In this document: positions 15,442-23,972 of the stretch, piece after piece
How positions within the stretch are numbered: position 1 is the stretch's first letter
How the letters are laid out: each line of letters begins with the position of its first letter
Assembly: GCA_046297395.1 (NCBI GenBank)
Contig: JBKCNM010000032.1
Location: 62,001 to 126,000, forward strand
Length of the DNA stretch: 64,000 nucleotides
Direction of reading: 5' to 3'
Source: JBEICQ01 sp046297395
GTDB taxonomy: Bacteria > Bacteroidota > Bacteroidia > UBA4408
Notes under the pieces: model-generated
Databases searched by the model: none
What the model saw: the letters and a program-made list of their open reading frames with translations, nothing else
Told to the model about the DNA's origin: nothing
Made by a program: the position numbers and the translations under genes

Positions 15442-16410
15442 TTAGAAAGTGGGGCAATTAACTGTGTTAAATACCTTTCTTTTCTTTCTGCAATAGAATT
15501 GAAAAGAGGCTGTTAACTCGTGAGAGCCATATCCACCACGGAGTTTGGAGATGGTCACATCATAGCTGTATCCTATTTTGAAGATGTTGTATCTGAAGCC
15601 AACAAGTGTAATCAGGGCATCTCTGTTTCTGTACCAGAGACCACCTACGAATGGTCCTTTGGTAAAATACATTCCAAGATTGAGCTGTTGAAATGTCCCT
15701 TGCATCTGATAAATCACATTGGGAGATAAGTTGATGTCATCGTCCTCGCCCACAGGTATAATGGCCCCAATGTGACCGGTATACTTTCGGTAGAGGCGGG
15801 AATTATTGGCGCTTCCTGTCTTGATAAAAGCTTCATCCGGTTCTGCAAGATGGTGTACTGCTATTCCGCCAAAGAAATTGTTCCCAAAACCCATAATTCC
15901 TGCTGAAAAATCTGCAAAGGAGCGATTGTTTCTGGCGAATCTTTCGTTGGTATTATAAATGAATCCATAACGGGAATGAATTTGATCAGGAAAGTTCATT
16001 CGGGAAGGATCAATGGTGCGCTGGACAAAGGTTGCTTGTATGGCTGCACGAATTGAAAATGAACGATTTACATTGATTTGATAGGAGTAAATACCGGATA
16101 CTGAATTGGTATTGATGGTTCCATTTCCCATTCTGTCGCTGTAGGCAATTACGCCAATACCACCGCCCAGATCATCAACATGTCTGTCGAATGTAGCTGC
16201 GTAGGTCACATAGTTACCAATCACTCCGGGCCATTGGTTGCGATAGGTAGTAACCACTCTGGGACAACGGACAGAGCCGGCAAATGCAGGATTTAGGAAA
16301 AGGGGGTTGGCATAAAATTGCGAAAAGTGCAAATCTTGTGCCTCCACTTTAAAAGTGATTGACTGAACAAGAATTACCAGTGGCAACAGGATTTTGATTC
16401 CCTTCATCAT
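15442..16410 (-). CDS. PorP/SprF-family type IX secretion outer-membrane protein
   Basis: A predicted outer-membrane beta-barrel of 322 residues in the PorP/SprF family; members work with the T9SS, often serving particular substrates or anchoring the PorE/PorP complex. The start is taken at the double methionine 16410/16407 (MMKGIKILLPLV), which gives a signal peptide ending KVEAQ, followed by the highly typical DLHFSQFYANPLFLNPAFAG. Regular alternating strands and the aromatic-rich C-terminus fit a barrel. The open frame runs on upstream across the porU start, but those residues lack any conserved feature. TAAATTTG at 16425-16432 with TTG 17 bases earlier forms a good promoter. Which of several PorP/SprF paralogues it is cannot be settled, so I give no symbol. 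Confidence 0.88.
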   Translation of the reverse strand: MMKGIKILLPLVILVQSITFKVEAQDLHFSQFYANPLFLNPAFAGSVRCPRVVTTYRNQWPGVIGNYVTYAATFDRHVDDLGGGIGVIAYSDRMGNGTINTNSVSGIYSYQINVNRSFSIRAAIQATFVQRTIDPSRMNFPDQIHSRYGFIYNTNERFARNNRSFADFSAGIMGFGNNFFGGIAVHHLAEPDEAFIKTGSANNSRLYRKYTGHIGAIIPVGEDDDINLSPNVIYQMQGTFQQLNLGMYFTKGPFVGGLWYRNRDALITLVGFRYNIFKIGYSYDVTISKLRGGYGSHELTASFQFYCRKKRKVFNTVNCPTF

Positions 16411-16424
16411 TTTTTTCGAAACAA

Positions 16425-16432
16425 CAAATTTA
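16425..16432 (-). promoter_or_regulatory. Putative -7 element (TAAATTTG) for porP-family gene
   Basis: Exact TAnnTTTG on the minus strand, 14 bases before the ATG at 16410. A TTG lies 17 bases upstream on the same strand (near 16450), which is close to the spacing expected for a -33 element. This is the best-formed promoter I found in the window and lies in the porP/porU divergent gap. Confidence 0.6.
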
Positions 16433-16513
16433 TTATTTTTTTGGTTAGACAATAACATATGTCGAATTTCGTTCTGATAAATCACAAAAAAAGTTGATGT
16501 GCTCTCGAAGTTT

Positions 16514-19500
16514 ATGGTTTTAAAACCTTCCATTGTCAATATTATTGTGTGCTGCCTTTGCGTTTCTGCAGGTTCGATGCTGGCACAAACCAAGGTTAAA
16601 ATCACTTTGAACTGGGAAAAACCTGCAATGATGGGTGTTGAAGGCTTCATGAAGCCGGGCATGAGGTTCAGAGATTTTTGTCAGCCTGTTCAGATTAACA
16701 ACTGCTGGATTCCTGAATATCAGCGCAGCCTCACCAATTTCCCTGCACATGGGTCATCGCAATTGATTAATCCGATTGTTGAACCCCTCACCGAAGAGGA
16801 GCAGCTTACACTCACAGGCTGCAATGAGCTTCCGGAAAATTTTGAGGTTTTTACTAGTACCGGTTTAGAACGAGGAAAAAACATCCAGTTCATCAGGATG
16901 ATACCAATCCGACAGCAGAAAGGCAGAAATCCCGAAAAGCTAAAGAGTGCCACATTGCTATTTAGTAATCCCCAACCTACCGGTGAACAGAAAAGAGTGC
17001 GCACATTTGCCACATCATCTGTTCTTAAGCAAGGCAAATGGTATCGGATTGGAATCACATCCGATGGCGTTTATAAATTGGATTATCGTTTCATAAAAAA
17101 CACATTGGGTGTAGATCCTACTCAGATTAATCCACAACACATCCGGGTGTACGGCAATGGTGGAGGCCTGCTGCCTTTTTTAAATTCTGTCAGTCGTCCC
17201 GACGATCTTGTTGAAAATGCAATCAGGGTAGAAGGTGAATCTGATGGAATCTTCGATTCCACAGATTTCGTCTGGTTTTTTGGGCAAGGTCCGCATGTTT
17301 GGGTTCCCTCAGCAGGTTGTATTCCCCTCTCTCATCGTCTGCACTATTTCAGTGACACCAGCTATTACTACATCAATTTCGATACAGGTCCGGGTAAACG
17401 GATGAACAGAACACCCTACAACGACAACAGTACATCGGTTAGCATTACAAAATTTGATGAATTTCAATACTACGAAAATGAAGCTGTAAACCTACTCTTA
17501 TCAGGAAGGCGTTGGTTTGGAGAGAAGTTTGAAAATATTCCTGAATACACCTTCGATTTCAATTTTCCGAACATCAGCACAAACGATTCTGCAACAGTAA
17601 AGGCAGTTGTTATGGCAAGATCAAAACCACAAAGCAGCTTCACACTTTCCTGCCAGAATTCCTCAAGAGAGATAAAACCTCCCATCATTGACCCCGGGGT
17701 TTACTACAGTGCTTATGGTAGAATTGACTCAGGATGTGTGAAATTGCTGCCAAACCAGCAAAAGCTTACTGTTAAGTTAGCTTTCAATAAAAACCCCTTG
17801 TTTGCCTCTGCCGTCGGCTACCTCGATTACCTTGAGGTTCATGCAATCAGACAATTAAGGATGTTCGGCAATTATCTTCAATTTCGGAGTCTGAGCACAG
17901 TTGCTCCCGGGCAGCAAGGAAAATTTATCATTGGTGATGCTTCAGCCACAAGCATTGTTCTAGATGTAACAAATCCACTTGAACCTTTTTTAATTGAAGG
18001 CAGAGTGGATGGCAATCAGCTGGTTTTTCATGCAGATGTTTCCGCCCTCAGGGAATATGTTGCGTTTAACCCTTCATCCAATGCATTAAAAACGCCGGTG
18101 TATTTTGGCGAAACATCCAATCAAGACTTGCATGGCAGTAATCCTGTTGACTTGATCATGGTTGTTCATCCGCTTTTTTGGGAACAAGGCCTCCGAATCA
18201 AAAGATTGCATGAAACCAATGATGGTTTGAGGGTACTCATGGCAACTCCGCAAATGATTTACAACGAATTTTCATCAGGCAAACAAGATATCACTTCAAT
18301 CAAATCTCTTGCAAAATTGTTTTATGACAAAGCTGCCACCCCCGCTGATCAGCCCAAATACCTTTTGCTTTTCGGGGATGCCAGCTATAACAACAAGAAT
18401 CGCACAAAAAACGGAAATACGGATTTCATTCCCAGCTACCAAAGTGAAGAATCTCTGGCCATGATTTTTTCATATGTGAGCGATGATTATTTTGGCTTGC
18501 TCGACGACAATGAAAGCGACATGCTTTCAAGTCCCATAGACATTGGCATCGGTCGTTTGCCGGTTAAAACGGCCGAGGAAGCAAAAAATGTTACTGATAA
18601 AATCATTCAGTATGAAACTTTAAAATACCCCGAGAATGCGCTGCAATCCAATAATTGCAACAGCACAGGACTTGCGGTGAATGGCGATTGGAAGAACACG
18701 GTTTGTTTTGTAGCCGACGACCAGGACAACGGCATTCACATGATGGATGCCGACCGATTGGCAACATTTGTGGATACTACACACAAAGTATACAACATCG
18801 AAAAAATTTATACTGATTTTTACAAACAGTTCACCAGTGCCGGTGGACAGAGATATCCTGATGCCAATAGTGCCATTAACCAGCGTGTACAGCGTGGTGC
18901 TTTGATTGTAAATTACACAGGACATGGGAGTGAAGCAGGATGGGCACAAGAAAGAATACTGGAGGTAAAGGATATTCTCTCATGGAAAAACGAAGAGAGG
19001 AATCCGTTTTTTGTGACAGCCACCTGCGAGTTTTCCAGATTTGATGATCCACTGAGAACATCTGCAGGTGAGGATGTAATCCTTCAGGCAGGGGGTGGCG
19101 GAATTGGTTTGCTTACTACCACAAGACTGGTGTATTCCGGGCCCAACTTTACCCTGAACAACAATTTTATCTCCAACGCATTTGTGATTGATTCTACCAC
19201 CGGAAAATTTTATACCCTTGGCGATTTAACCCGCATCACAAAAAATATCAGTGCTACGCAGAATCCCAACAGCAACAACCACCGCAATTTTACCCTACTT
19301 GGTGATCCTGCAATGCGACTCAATTATCCCCAGAAAAAAATCACCACAACATCCGTGAAACTGATACCATCATCAAGTACTTCAGACACACTAAGGGCTT
19401 TGAGTAAAGTGGAAGTGACAGGATATGTAACAGATGAAAACGGGATCAAATTGAGCAATTTTAACGGGTTTGTTTACCCCAGCATATTCGATAAAAAATC

Positions 19501-20425
19501 CATCATCCGCAACCTCAGGAACGACAGCACAGGTTCTGACCAAACGCCTCGGAGAAACTTTTCCGTTCAAAAAAACATTTTATACAAAGGAAAGGTGAGT
19601 GTTACCAATGGAGAATTCAGTTTTGTATTTGTGGTACCTAAGGACATTGCCTATAATTTTGGGAAGGGTAAAGTGTCCTATTATGCCATCTCTAAAAATA
19701 TAGATGCAAATGGTTATTTTGATGATTTTATCATTGGGGGAACAAATACAAATGCCCCCACTGACAACTCCGGACCTGAAATTAAATTATTTATGAATGA
19801 TGATAAGTTTATAGCAGGGAGTATTACCGATGAAAATCCGCGACTGATTGCTTACATCAGTGATGAAAACGGAATCAATACGGTCGGCTCAGGTATCGGC
19901 CATGATATTGTTGCTTCACTGAATGAGAACAATCAAAGCAGCATTGTACTAAACGACTATTACCAGTCTGATCTGAACAGTTACCAATCTGGCAGTATTC
20001 AATATCCTTTTAAAGACCTCGCGGAAGGCAATTATACTTTGTCGCTTAAAGTTTGGGATGTATACAATAATTCCGGCAAAGGCAAGACAGAGTTTACAGT
20101 TGCTCGCTCCGCCAAGCTTGCCCTCGATCATGTGATGAATTATCCGAATCCGTTTACCACCCGCACCCGTTTTCTTTTTGAGCACAACAGACCTTGTGAG
20201 CCACTGGATGTGCTGATTCAGATCTTTTCAGTTTCAGGAAAGCTGGTAAAAAGCATCGAGTCCAGCATCCAATGTGAAGGGTATCGCTCAGACAAAATAG
20301 AATGGGACGGAAGAGACGATTTTGGAGATAAAATCGGAAAAGGAGTATATATATACCGAATACAGGTTACTGCTTCAGATGGAAACAGCGCCGAAAAATT
20401 TGAAAAACTTGTGATCTTAAATTAA
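16514..20425 (+). CDS. porU: Type IX secretion system sortase PorU
   Basis: PorU is the gingipain-like (C25) cell-surface sortase that removes the C-terminal signal of T9SS cargo and joins the cargo to A-LPS; it is held on the surface by PorV. I start at ATG 16514 (MVLKPSIVNIIVCC), giving 1303 residues and a signal peptide ending SMLAQ; the frame extends to GTG 16499. Typical PorU blocks: GKWYRIGITSDGVYKLDY, HIRVYGNGGGLLP, LLLFGDASYNNKNRT. The catalytic pair is visible: His of NYTGHGSE (about residue 804) and Cys of FVTATCEFSRFDD (about 838). A C-terminal FlgD-like domain (VMNYPNPFTTRTRFLF to the end) follows. porV lies 31 bases downstream, the conserved order. Confidence 0.96.
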   Translation: MVLKPSIVNIIVCCLCVSAGSMLAQTKVKITLNWEKPAMMGVEGFMKPGMRFRDFCQPVQINNCWIPEYQRSLTNFPAHGSSQLINPIVEPLTEEEQLTLTGCNELPENFEVFTSTGLERGKNIQFIRMIPIRQQKGRNPEKLKSATLLFSNPQPTGEQKRVRTFATSSVLKQGKWYRIGITSDGVYKLDYRFIKNTLGVDPTQINPQHIRVYGNGGGLLPFLNSVSRPDDLVENAIRVEGESDGIFDSTDFVWFFGQGPHVWVPSAGCIPLSHRLHYFSDTSYYYINFDTGPGKRMNRTPYNDNSTSVSITKFDEFQYYENEAVNLLLSGRRWFGEKFENIPEYTFDFNFPNISTNDSATVKAVVMARSKPQSSFTLSCQNSSREIKPPIIDPGVYYSAYGRIDSGCVKLLPNQQKLTVKLAFNKNPLFASAVGYLDYLEVHAIRQLRMFGNYLQFRSLSTVAPGQQGKFIIGDASATSIVLDVTNPLEPFLIEGRVDGNQLVFHADVSALREYVAFNPSSNALKTPVYFGETSNQDLHGSNPVDLIMVVHPLFWEQGLRIKRLHETNDGLRVLMATPQMIYNEFSSGKQDITSIKSLAKLFYDKAATPADQPKYLLLFGDASYNNKNRTKNGNTDFIPSYQSEESLAMIFSYVSDDYFGLLDDNESDMLSSPIDIGIGRLPVKTAEEAKNVTDKIIQYETLKYPENALQSNNCNSTGLAVNGDWKNTVCFVADDQDNGIHMMDADRLATFVDTTHKVYNIEKIYTDFYKQFTSAGGQRYPDANSAINQRVQRGALIVNYTGHGSEAGWAQERILEVKDILSWKNEERNPFFVTATCEFSRFDDPLRTSAGEDVILQAGGGGIGLLTTTRLVYSGPNFTLNNNFISNAFVIDSTTGKFYTLGDLTRITKNISATQNPNSNNHRNFTLLGDPAMRLNYPQKKITTTSVKLIPSSSTSDTLRALSKVEVTGYVTDENGIKLSNFNGFVYPSIFDKKSIIRNLRNDSTGSDQTPRRNFSVQKNILYKGKVSVTNGEFSFVFVVPKDIAYNFGKGKVSYYAISKNIDANGYFDDFIIGGTNTNAPTDNSGPEIKLFMNDDKFIAGSITDENPRLIAYISDENGINTVGSGIGHDIVASLNENNQSSIVLNDYYQSDLNSYQSGSIQYPFKDLAEGNYTLSLKVWDVYNNSGKGKTEFTVARSAKLALDHVMNYPNPFTTRTRFLFEHNRPCEPLDVLIQIFSVSGKLVKSIESSIQCEGYRSDKIEWDGRDDFGDKIGKGVYIYRIQVTASDGNSAEKFEKLVILN

Positions 20426-20441
20426 GCATTACTCAAAACCA

Positions 20442-20449
20442 TATCTTTG
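20442..20449 (+). promoter_or_regulatory. Putative -7 element (TATCTTTG) for porV
   Basis: Exact TAnnTTTG in the 31-base porU-porV gap, ending seven bases before the porV ATG. It suggests porV can be transcribed apart from porU with almost no leader. Confidence 0.5.
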
Positions 20450-20456
20450 TCAGACC

Positions 20457-21701
20457 ATGTTGAATCCTCTTTTTCCTTTGAAAAAAACCGCTAAAATCAC
20501 CATCCTTTTTTTAATGGCTGTTGGTGGTTCCTTTGCACAAAAAGCCACAAATACCCAGCTCGCCAGTGATAAGCTTCAGATTAATACCATCACCACAGCT
20601 GTTCCTTTTTTACTCATCGGGCCGGATTCAAAGGCGGGCGGAATGGGTGAAACAGGAGTTGCTACCGAAGCAGATTGTAATTCCATGCACTGGAATCCTG
20701 CAAAGTATGCGTTTATAGAAAAACAAAGTGGGTTCTCGCTTTCTTATATTCCATGGTTGAGACAATTGGTAGACGACATCAATCTTTCTTATTTGTCAGG
20801 ATATTACAAGGTGGGAAAAGACCAGACACTGGCTGCTTCCCTTCGCTATTTTTCTCTCGGAAATATCATGTTCACTGATAATAATGGAACGAACATCAGG
20901 GAATTCCGTCCCAATGAATTTGGTTTGGATGTGGCATACTCGCGCAAACTTTCGGACCGTGTTTCAGGTGGATTAGCCCTTCGATATGTCTATTCCAACC
21001 TCACAGGAGGCATCAATGTGGCAGGTGCAAATACAAAAGCCGGCCAATCGGTTGCGGCAGATGTATCATTCCTTTATCAAAACACCGATATGGAAATAAA
21101 TGGAAACAAGAGTAGACTTGCCTTTGGTGCAAACATTTCCAATATCGGTTCAAAGATGTCCTACACCACTACCCTTCGCAGAGACTTTATTCCAGTTAAT
21201 ATGAGACTTGGGGGCTCTTTCCGACTGAACATGGACCAGTACAATGCAATTGCCATTCATCTTGATTTCAATAAACTTTTGGTACCTACACCTCCTGTTT
21301 ATGAAGTGGATGCAAGCGGAAAAATTGTTACCGGCCCGGATGGTACTCCTAACATTGCTGCCGGAGAAAATCCACACAGGTCTTTGGCTTCAGGAATTTT
21401 CGGTTCATTTTCTGATGCTCCCGGTGGCAGCCGAGAGGAACTGAGGGAGGTAATGACAAATGTGGGATTGGAATATTGCTACGACAACCTTTTTTCTTTC
21501 CGTACAGGCTATTTTCATGAAAATGTTACGAAGGGTAACAGACAGGTTTTTACAGTAGGATTTGGCATTCGCTACAGCTCCTTTAACTTCGATGCATCCT
21601 ATTTAATTCCCACCAACCGACAAAACAGTCCACTGAACAATACCTTTCGGTTCACACTGGGATTTGATTTCGGTGAAAGCAAAAAGAAATCCAAAGAATA
21701 A
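20457..21701 (+). CDS. porV: Type IX secretion system outer-membrane protein PorV (LptO)
   Basis: PorV is a FadL-like 14-strand outer-membrane barrel that collects cargo from the SprA translocon and delivers it to the PorU sortase. Length 414. The signal peptide ends near GSFAQ (residue 28). The family-specific start of the mature protein is clear: INTITTAVPFLLIGPDSKAG, then GGMGETGVATEADCNSMHWNPAKYAF and YIPWLRQLVDDINLSYLSGYY. The rest shows barrel-type strands and ends FGE-rich as usual. It follows porU directly, and ispF begins nine bases after its stop, so read-through is likely. A promoter box lies at 20442-20449. Confidence 0.96.
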   Translation: MLNPLFPLKKTAKITILFLMAVGGSFAQKATNTQLASDKLQINTITTAVPFLLIGPDSKAGGMGETGVATEADCNSMHWNPAKYAFIEKQSGFSLSYIPWLRQLVDDINLSYLSGYYKVGKDQTLAASLRYFSLGNIMFTDNNGTNIREFRPNEFGLDVAYSRKLSDRVSGGLALRYVYSNLTGGINVAGANTKAGQSVAADVSFLYQNTDMEINGNKSRLAFGANISNIGSKMSYTTTLRRDFIPVNMRLGGSFRLNMDQYNAIAIHLDFNKLLVPTPPVYEVDASGKIVTGPDGTPNIAAGENPHRSLASGIFGSFSDAPGGSREELREVMTNVGLEYCYDNLFSFRTGYFHENVTKGNRQVFTVGFGIRYSSFNFDASYLIPTNRQNSPLNNTFRFTLGFDFGESKKKSKE

Positions 21702-21710
21702 ATTCCTCGG

Positions 21711-22193
21711 ATGAGAGATATCCGCATAGGTCATGGGTATGATGTACATCAACTCACAGAAGGTCGCAAACTGATTTTGGGCGGGGTAGACATCCCTCAT
21801 CATAAAGGAGCATTGGGGCATTCTGATGCCGATGTACTTCTTCATAGCATCTGTGATGCCTTGCTCGGTGCTCTGGCCTTAGGAGATATAGGCAAACACT
21901 TCCCTGATACAGATGCAAATTTTAAAAACATAGATAGCCGTATTTTGCTGGAAAAGGTCTGCCGACTGGTGACTGATAAAGGATACCTAATTTCAAATAT
22001 TGATGTATCACTTTGTCTTGAGAAACCCAAAGTACTTCCCTATGCCGATGCGATGAAAAAAAACATTGCCGAAATAACCGGGCTCACTGCAGACAGAATA
22101 TCCATCAAAGCCACAACCTCAGAAAAGATGGGCTTTGTAGGAAGACAAGAAGGAGTTTTCTGCCACTGCTCAGCCCTCCTCTTTCTGCCCTGA
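21711..22193 (+). CDS. ispF: 2-C-methyl-D-erythritol 2,4-cyclodiphosphate synthase
   Basis: IspF cyclises CDP-methylerythritol 2-phosphate to MEcPP, with release of CMP, in the MEP isoprenoid pathway (dxr of that pathway is at 5.6-6.8 kb). At 160 residues it is a normal homotrimer subunit. The divalent-metal site is DVH (GHGYDVHQL, residues 11-13) plus the histidine in LGHSDADVLLHSI; the substrate loops GDIGKHFPDTD and the C-terminal KATTSEKMGFVGR-EG are all present. The gene begins nine bases after porV and is probably co-transcribed with it; that pairing is positional rather than functional. Confidence 0.97.
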   Translation: MRDIRIGHGYDVHQLTEGRKLILGGVDIPHHKGALGHSDADVLLHSICDALLGALALGDIGKHFPDTDANFKNIDSRILLEKVCRLVTDKGYLISNIDVSLCLEKPKVLPYADAMKKNIAEITGLTADRISIKATTSEKMGFVGRQEGVFCHCSALLFLP

Positions 22194-22256
22194 GTTTGTT
22201 AAATATGCGGGGTGGATAACTTTTCCCGAACTGAGATAAAGTACCCCAACACTTTG

Positions 22257-22264
22257 TAATTTTG
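22257..22264 (+). promoter_or_regulatory. Putative -7 element (TAATTTTG) for ftsB/divIC
   Basis: Exact TAnnTTTG, ten bases before the ATG at 22275. Confidence 0.48.
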
Positions 22265-22274
22265 ATGCCGGAAA

Positions 22275-22595
22275 ATGAAAAGATTCGCCTTGCCTCCCGG
22301 TTTCAAATGGCTTAAAAACAAATACTTCATTTCTTCTATTTTGATGCTTTCCTGGCTTGCCTTTTTTGATCGGTTTGATCTCATGAGCCAGTATCGTCTG
22401 CAAAAGACTCTTCAAAATCTCAAAGCGGAAAAAAATTTCTATGAAAAAGAAATATCGCTGAACAGAAATACCATAGATGAGCTCAACAACAATCCGGAGA
22501 AAAGAGAAAAATTTGGGAGAGAAAAATACCTGATGAAGAAGAATGATGAGGATATTTTCCTGATTATTGATACCCTCAGTCAATCAGCACAATAA
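22275..22595 (+). CDS. FtsB/DivIC-type septum formation initiator
   Basis: A 106-residue bitopic inner-membrane protein: short basic cytoplasmic N-terminus, one membrane helix (about 18-37), then a periplasmic coiled coil (YRLQKTLQNLKAEKNFYEKEI...) and the family C-terminal pattern NPEKREKFGREKYLMKKNDEDIF. DivIC/FtsB proteins join the FtsQLB-type complex that activates septal peptidoglycan synthesis. In many Bacteroidota this gene sits next to enolase; here eno is 14 kb away. It converges with the unknown gene at 22633, and the 37 bases between hold no clear terminator. Confidence 0.88.
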   Translation: MKRFALPPGFKWLKNKYFISSILMLSWLAFFDRFDLMSQYRLQKTLQNLKAEKNFYEKEISLNRNTIDELNNNPEKREKFGREKYLMKKNDEDIFLIIDTLSQSAQ

Positions 22596-22632
22596 CACCT
22601 GAATTTTAAAAACTTGGCATAAAAATTTACGC

Positions 22633-23337
22633 TTACAAGTTGCGTAAAAAGATGCGCTTGGTTACAGGAAGGAGTGTTTCCTGAAATGGAAGTTGGTGCG
22701 TGCAAATCACCGCAGAAACGGCCGGATTGGGCAAGGTGCTGTTATACCTGATTAATTCTGTTTTTATCGAATTAAATGTATCCGTGATGCTGTTGTAAAA
22801 AGACTTGCAATAGTTTACATACATCAATCTGTATTTTTCTGAGGGATCTTCAATCATTGAAACCTCATAATGGTAAACTTTTTTTTCGTTTTGCGATCCG
22901 CTCAAAAAAATCAGGTATCCTGCATCCTTGTTTAGTGGCAGTAAACCTACCGCCTCAATTTTAACCATCTTCTCCACCAGGTTAAAAATTTCCTTTCCCT
23001 CTTCGATGCTCTTTTTCAAGCAAGGAGATGCATACAGCAACAATTCATTGATCTGCTCCATCACCTTATCATTGCTAATCATGTTTTCATAAAGCAACTG
23101 CATGTTTGTATAATCTATTCCCCTTAGCCGCATGGGAATGCTGTCCTGAAAGAGTTGTTTACGCTGCAAAAGGCTTTCCACATTGGTGTAATGTGAAATA
23201 ACCTCAGAAAAAGCAGGGTAAAGCATGGTTTGGTCATAGCTTTCCTTTACCTCTTTAAGAAAGGCAAGCAGCATATACTTTTTATACTCCAAATCTGTGG
23301 TATACTCAGTAAGCCAGTTTTTAGAAAGTGGTTTCAT
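22633..23337 (-). CDS. Uncharacterised cytoplasmic protein
   Basis: I do not recognise this 234-residue protein. It has no signal peptide or membrane helix. The sequence is mainly helical with heptad-like leucine spacing (for example LLQRKQLFQDSIPMRL and VMEQINELLLYA), then a mixed middle with GLLPLNKDAGYLIFLSGSQ, a helix-rich segment and a short tail PAVSAVICTHQLPFQETLLPV that looks like a folded core. It follows the sugar-transferase gene by 47 bases on the same strand and could be the last gene of that run. A nine-base-pair hairpin sits four bases before its ATG. Function unknown; placement next to surface-sugar genes is the only hint. Confidence 0.7.
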   Translation of the reverse strand: MKPLSKNWLTEYTTDLEYKKYMLLAFLKEVKESYDQTMLYPAFSEVISHYTNVESLLQRKQLFQDSIPMRLRGIDYTNMQLLYENMISNDKVMEQINELLLYASPCLKKSIEEGKEIFNLVEKMVKIEAVGLLPLNKDAGYLIFLSGSQNEKKVYHYEVSMIEDPSEKYRLMYVNYCKSFYNSITDTFNSIKTELIRYNSTLPNPAVSAVICTHQLPFQETLLPVTKRIFLRNL

Positions 23338-23341
23338 GATT

Positions 23342-23367
23342 CTTTGTCTTGTTTACGAAAGACAAAG
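23342..23367 (-). repeat. Perfect 9-bp inverted repeat in the leader of the gene at 23337
   Basis: CTTTGTCTT (23342-23350) and AAGACAAAG (23359-23367) are exact reverse complements around an 8-base spacer. The element ends four bases before the ATG. It has no T run, so it is not a standard terminator; a protein-binding operator or an mRNA hairpin at the translation start are both possible. Confidence 0.7.
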
Positions 23368-23384
23368 GGACACAGTTTCAGGTT

Positions 23385-23972
23385 TTACCTGAAGAAACTT
23401 TTTTTAGCTGTTCGCCACAAGATTTGAAAATCCAAAAAAAGATTTTGTTTCTCGGTATATTGCAAAGCTAATTCCAGCTTGGCAGGTAGTATCCTGGTTT
23501 TGTAGATCTCCTCCGGGTCATCGCCCTTGAGCAATTCATTTTCATCAATAAACAAAAGGGAAGCTTCATCGGTGATGCCGGGTTTTACCTGCAAGACTTT
23601 TTCATATTTGCCTGTATAGAAGGCAGCATAATCGGGAACCTCCGGTCGGGGACCTACCAGACTCATCTCGCCAAGGAGCACATTCAGGAGCTGAGGCAAT
23701 TCATCTAGTTTGTATTTACGAAGCCACTTCCCTACCCGTGTAATTCGGTTGTCGTTGTGAGTGGTTATGGGCATGCCCTTTGCAGCATCTTTTCGCATGG
23801 TGCGGAACTTGAATAATCGAAAAGGTTTTCCATGTAAACCCATGCGGGTGTGAAGGAAGAATATCCCACCCGGGCTATCGATAACGATAATAAGAGAAAG
23901 CAGTACAAACAGAGGGAAAAAAAGCAGCAAAAGAAACAGAGAAAAAAAGAAGTCAAAAAGCCTTTTCGTCAT
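23385..23972 (-). CDS. PglC-type monotopic phosphoglycosyl (sugar) transferase
   Basis: A 195-residue initiating enzyme that transfers a sugar-1-phosphate from UDP-sugar to undecaprenyl phosphate at the inner membrane, the first step of surface polysaccharide or glycoprotein glycan assembly. It is the short PglC-like form: one N-terminal hydrophobic re-entrant helix (about 7-32), GGIFFLHTRMGLHGKPFRLFKFRTM, the catalytic Asp-Glu pair in KLDELPQLLNVL, and GEMSLVGPRPEVPDY. The start overlaps the DegT aminotransferase stop by four bases. Aminotransferase plus PglC suggests an amino-sugar such as a diacetamido-trideoxyhexose as first residue; that is inference. Confidence 0.92.
   Translation of the reverse strand: MTKRLFDFFFSLFLLLLFFPLFVLLSLIIVIDSPGGIFFLHTRMGLHGKPFRLFKFRTMRKDAAKGMPITTHNDNRITRVGKWLRKYKLDELPQLLNVLLGEMSLVGPRPEVPDYAAFYTGKYEKVLQVKPGITDEASLLFIDENELLKGDDPEEIYKTRILPAKLELALQYTEKQNLFLDFQILWRTAKKSFFR

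Noticed and set aside
16411..16662. Longer N-terminus for the PorP-family gene, overlapping porU
   Set aside because: The extension has no conserved residues or signal peptide, and a good promoter (16425-16432) lies inside it.
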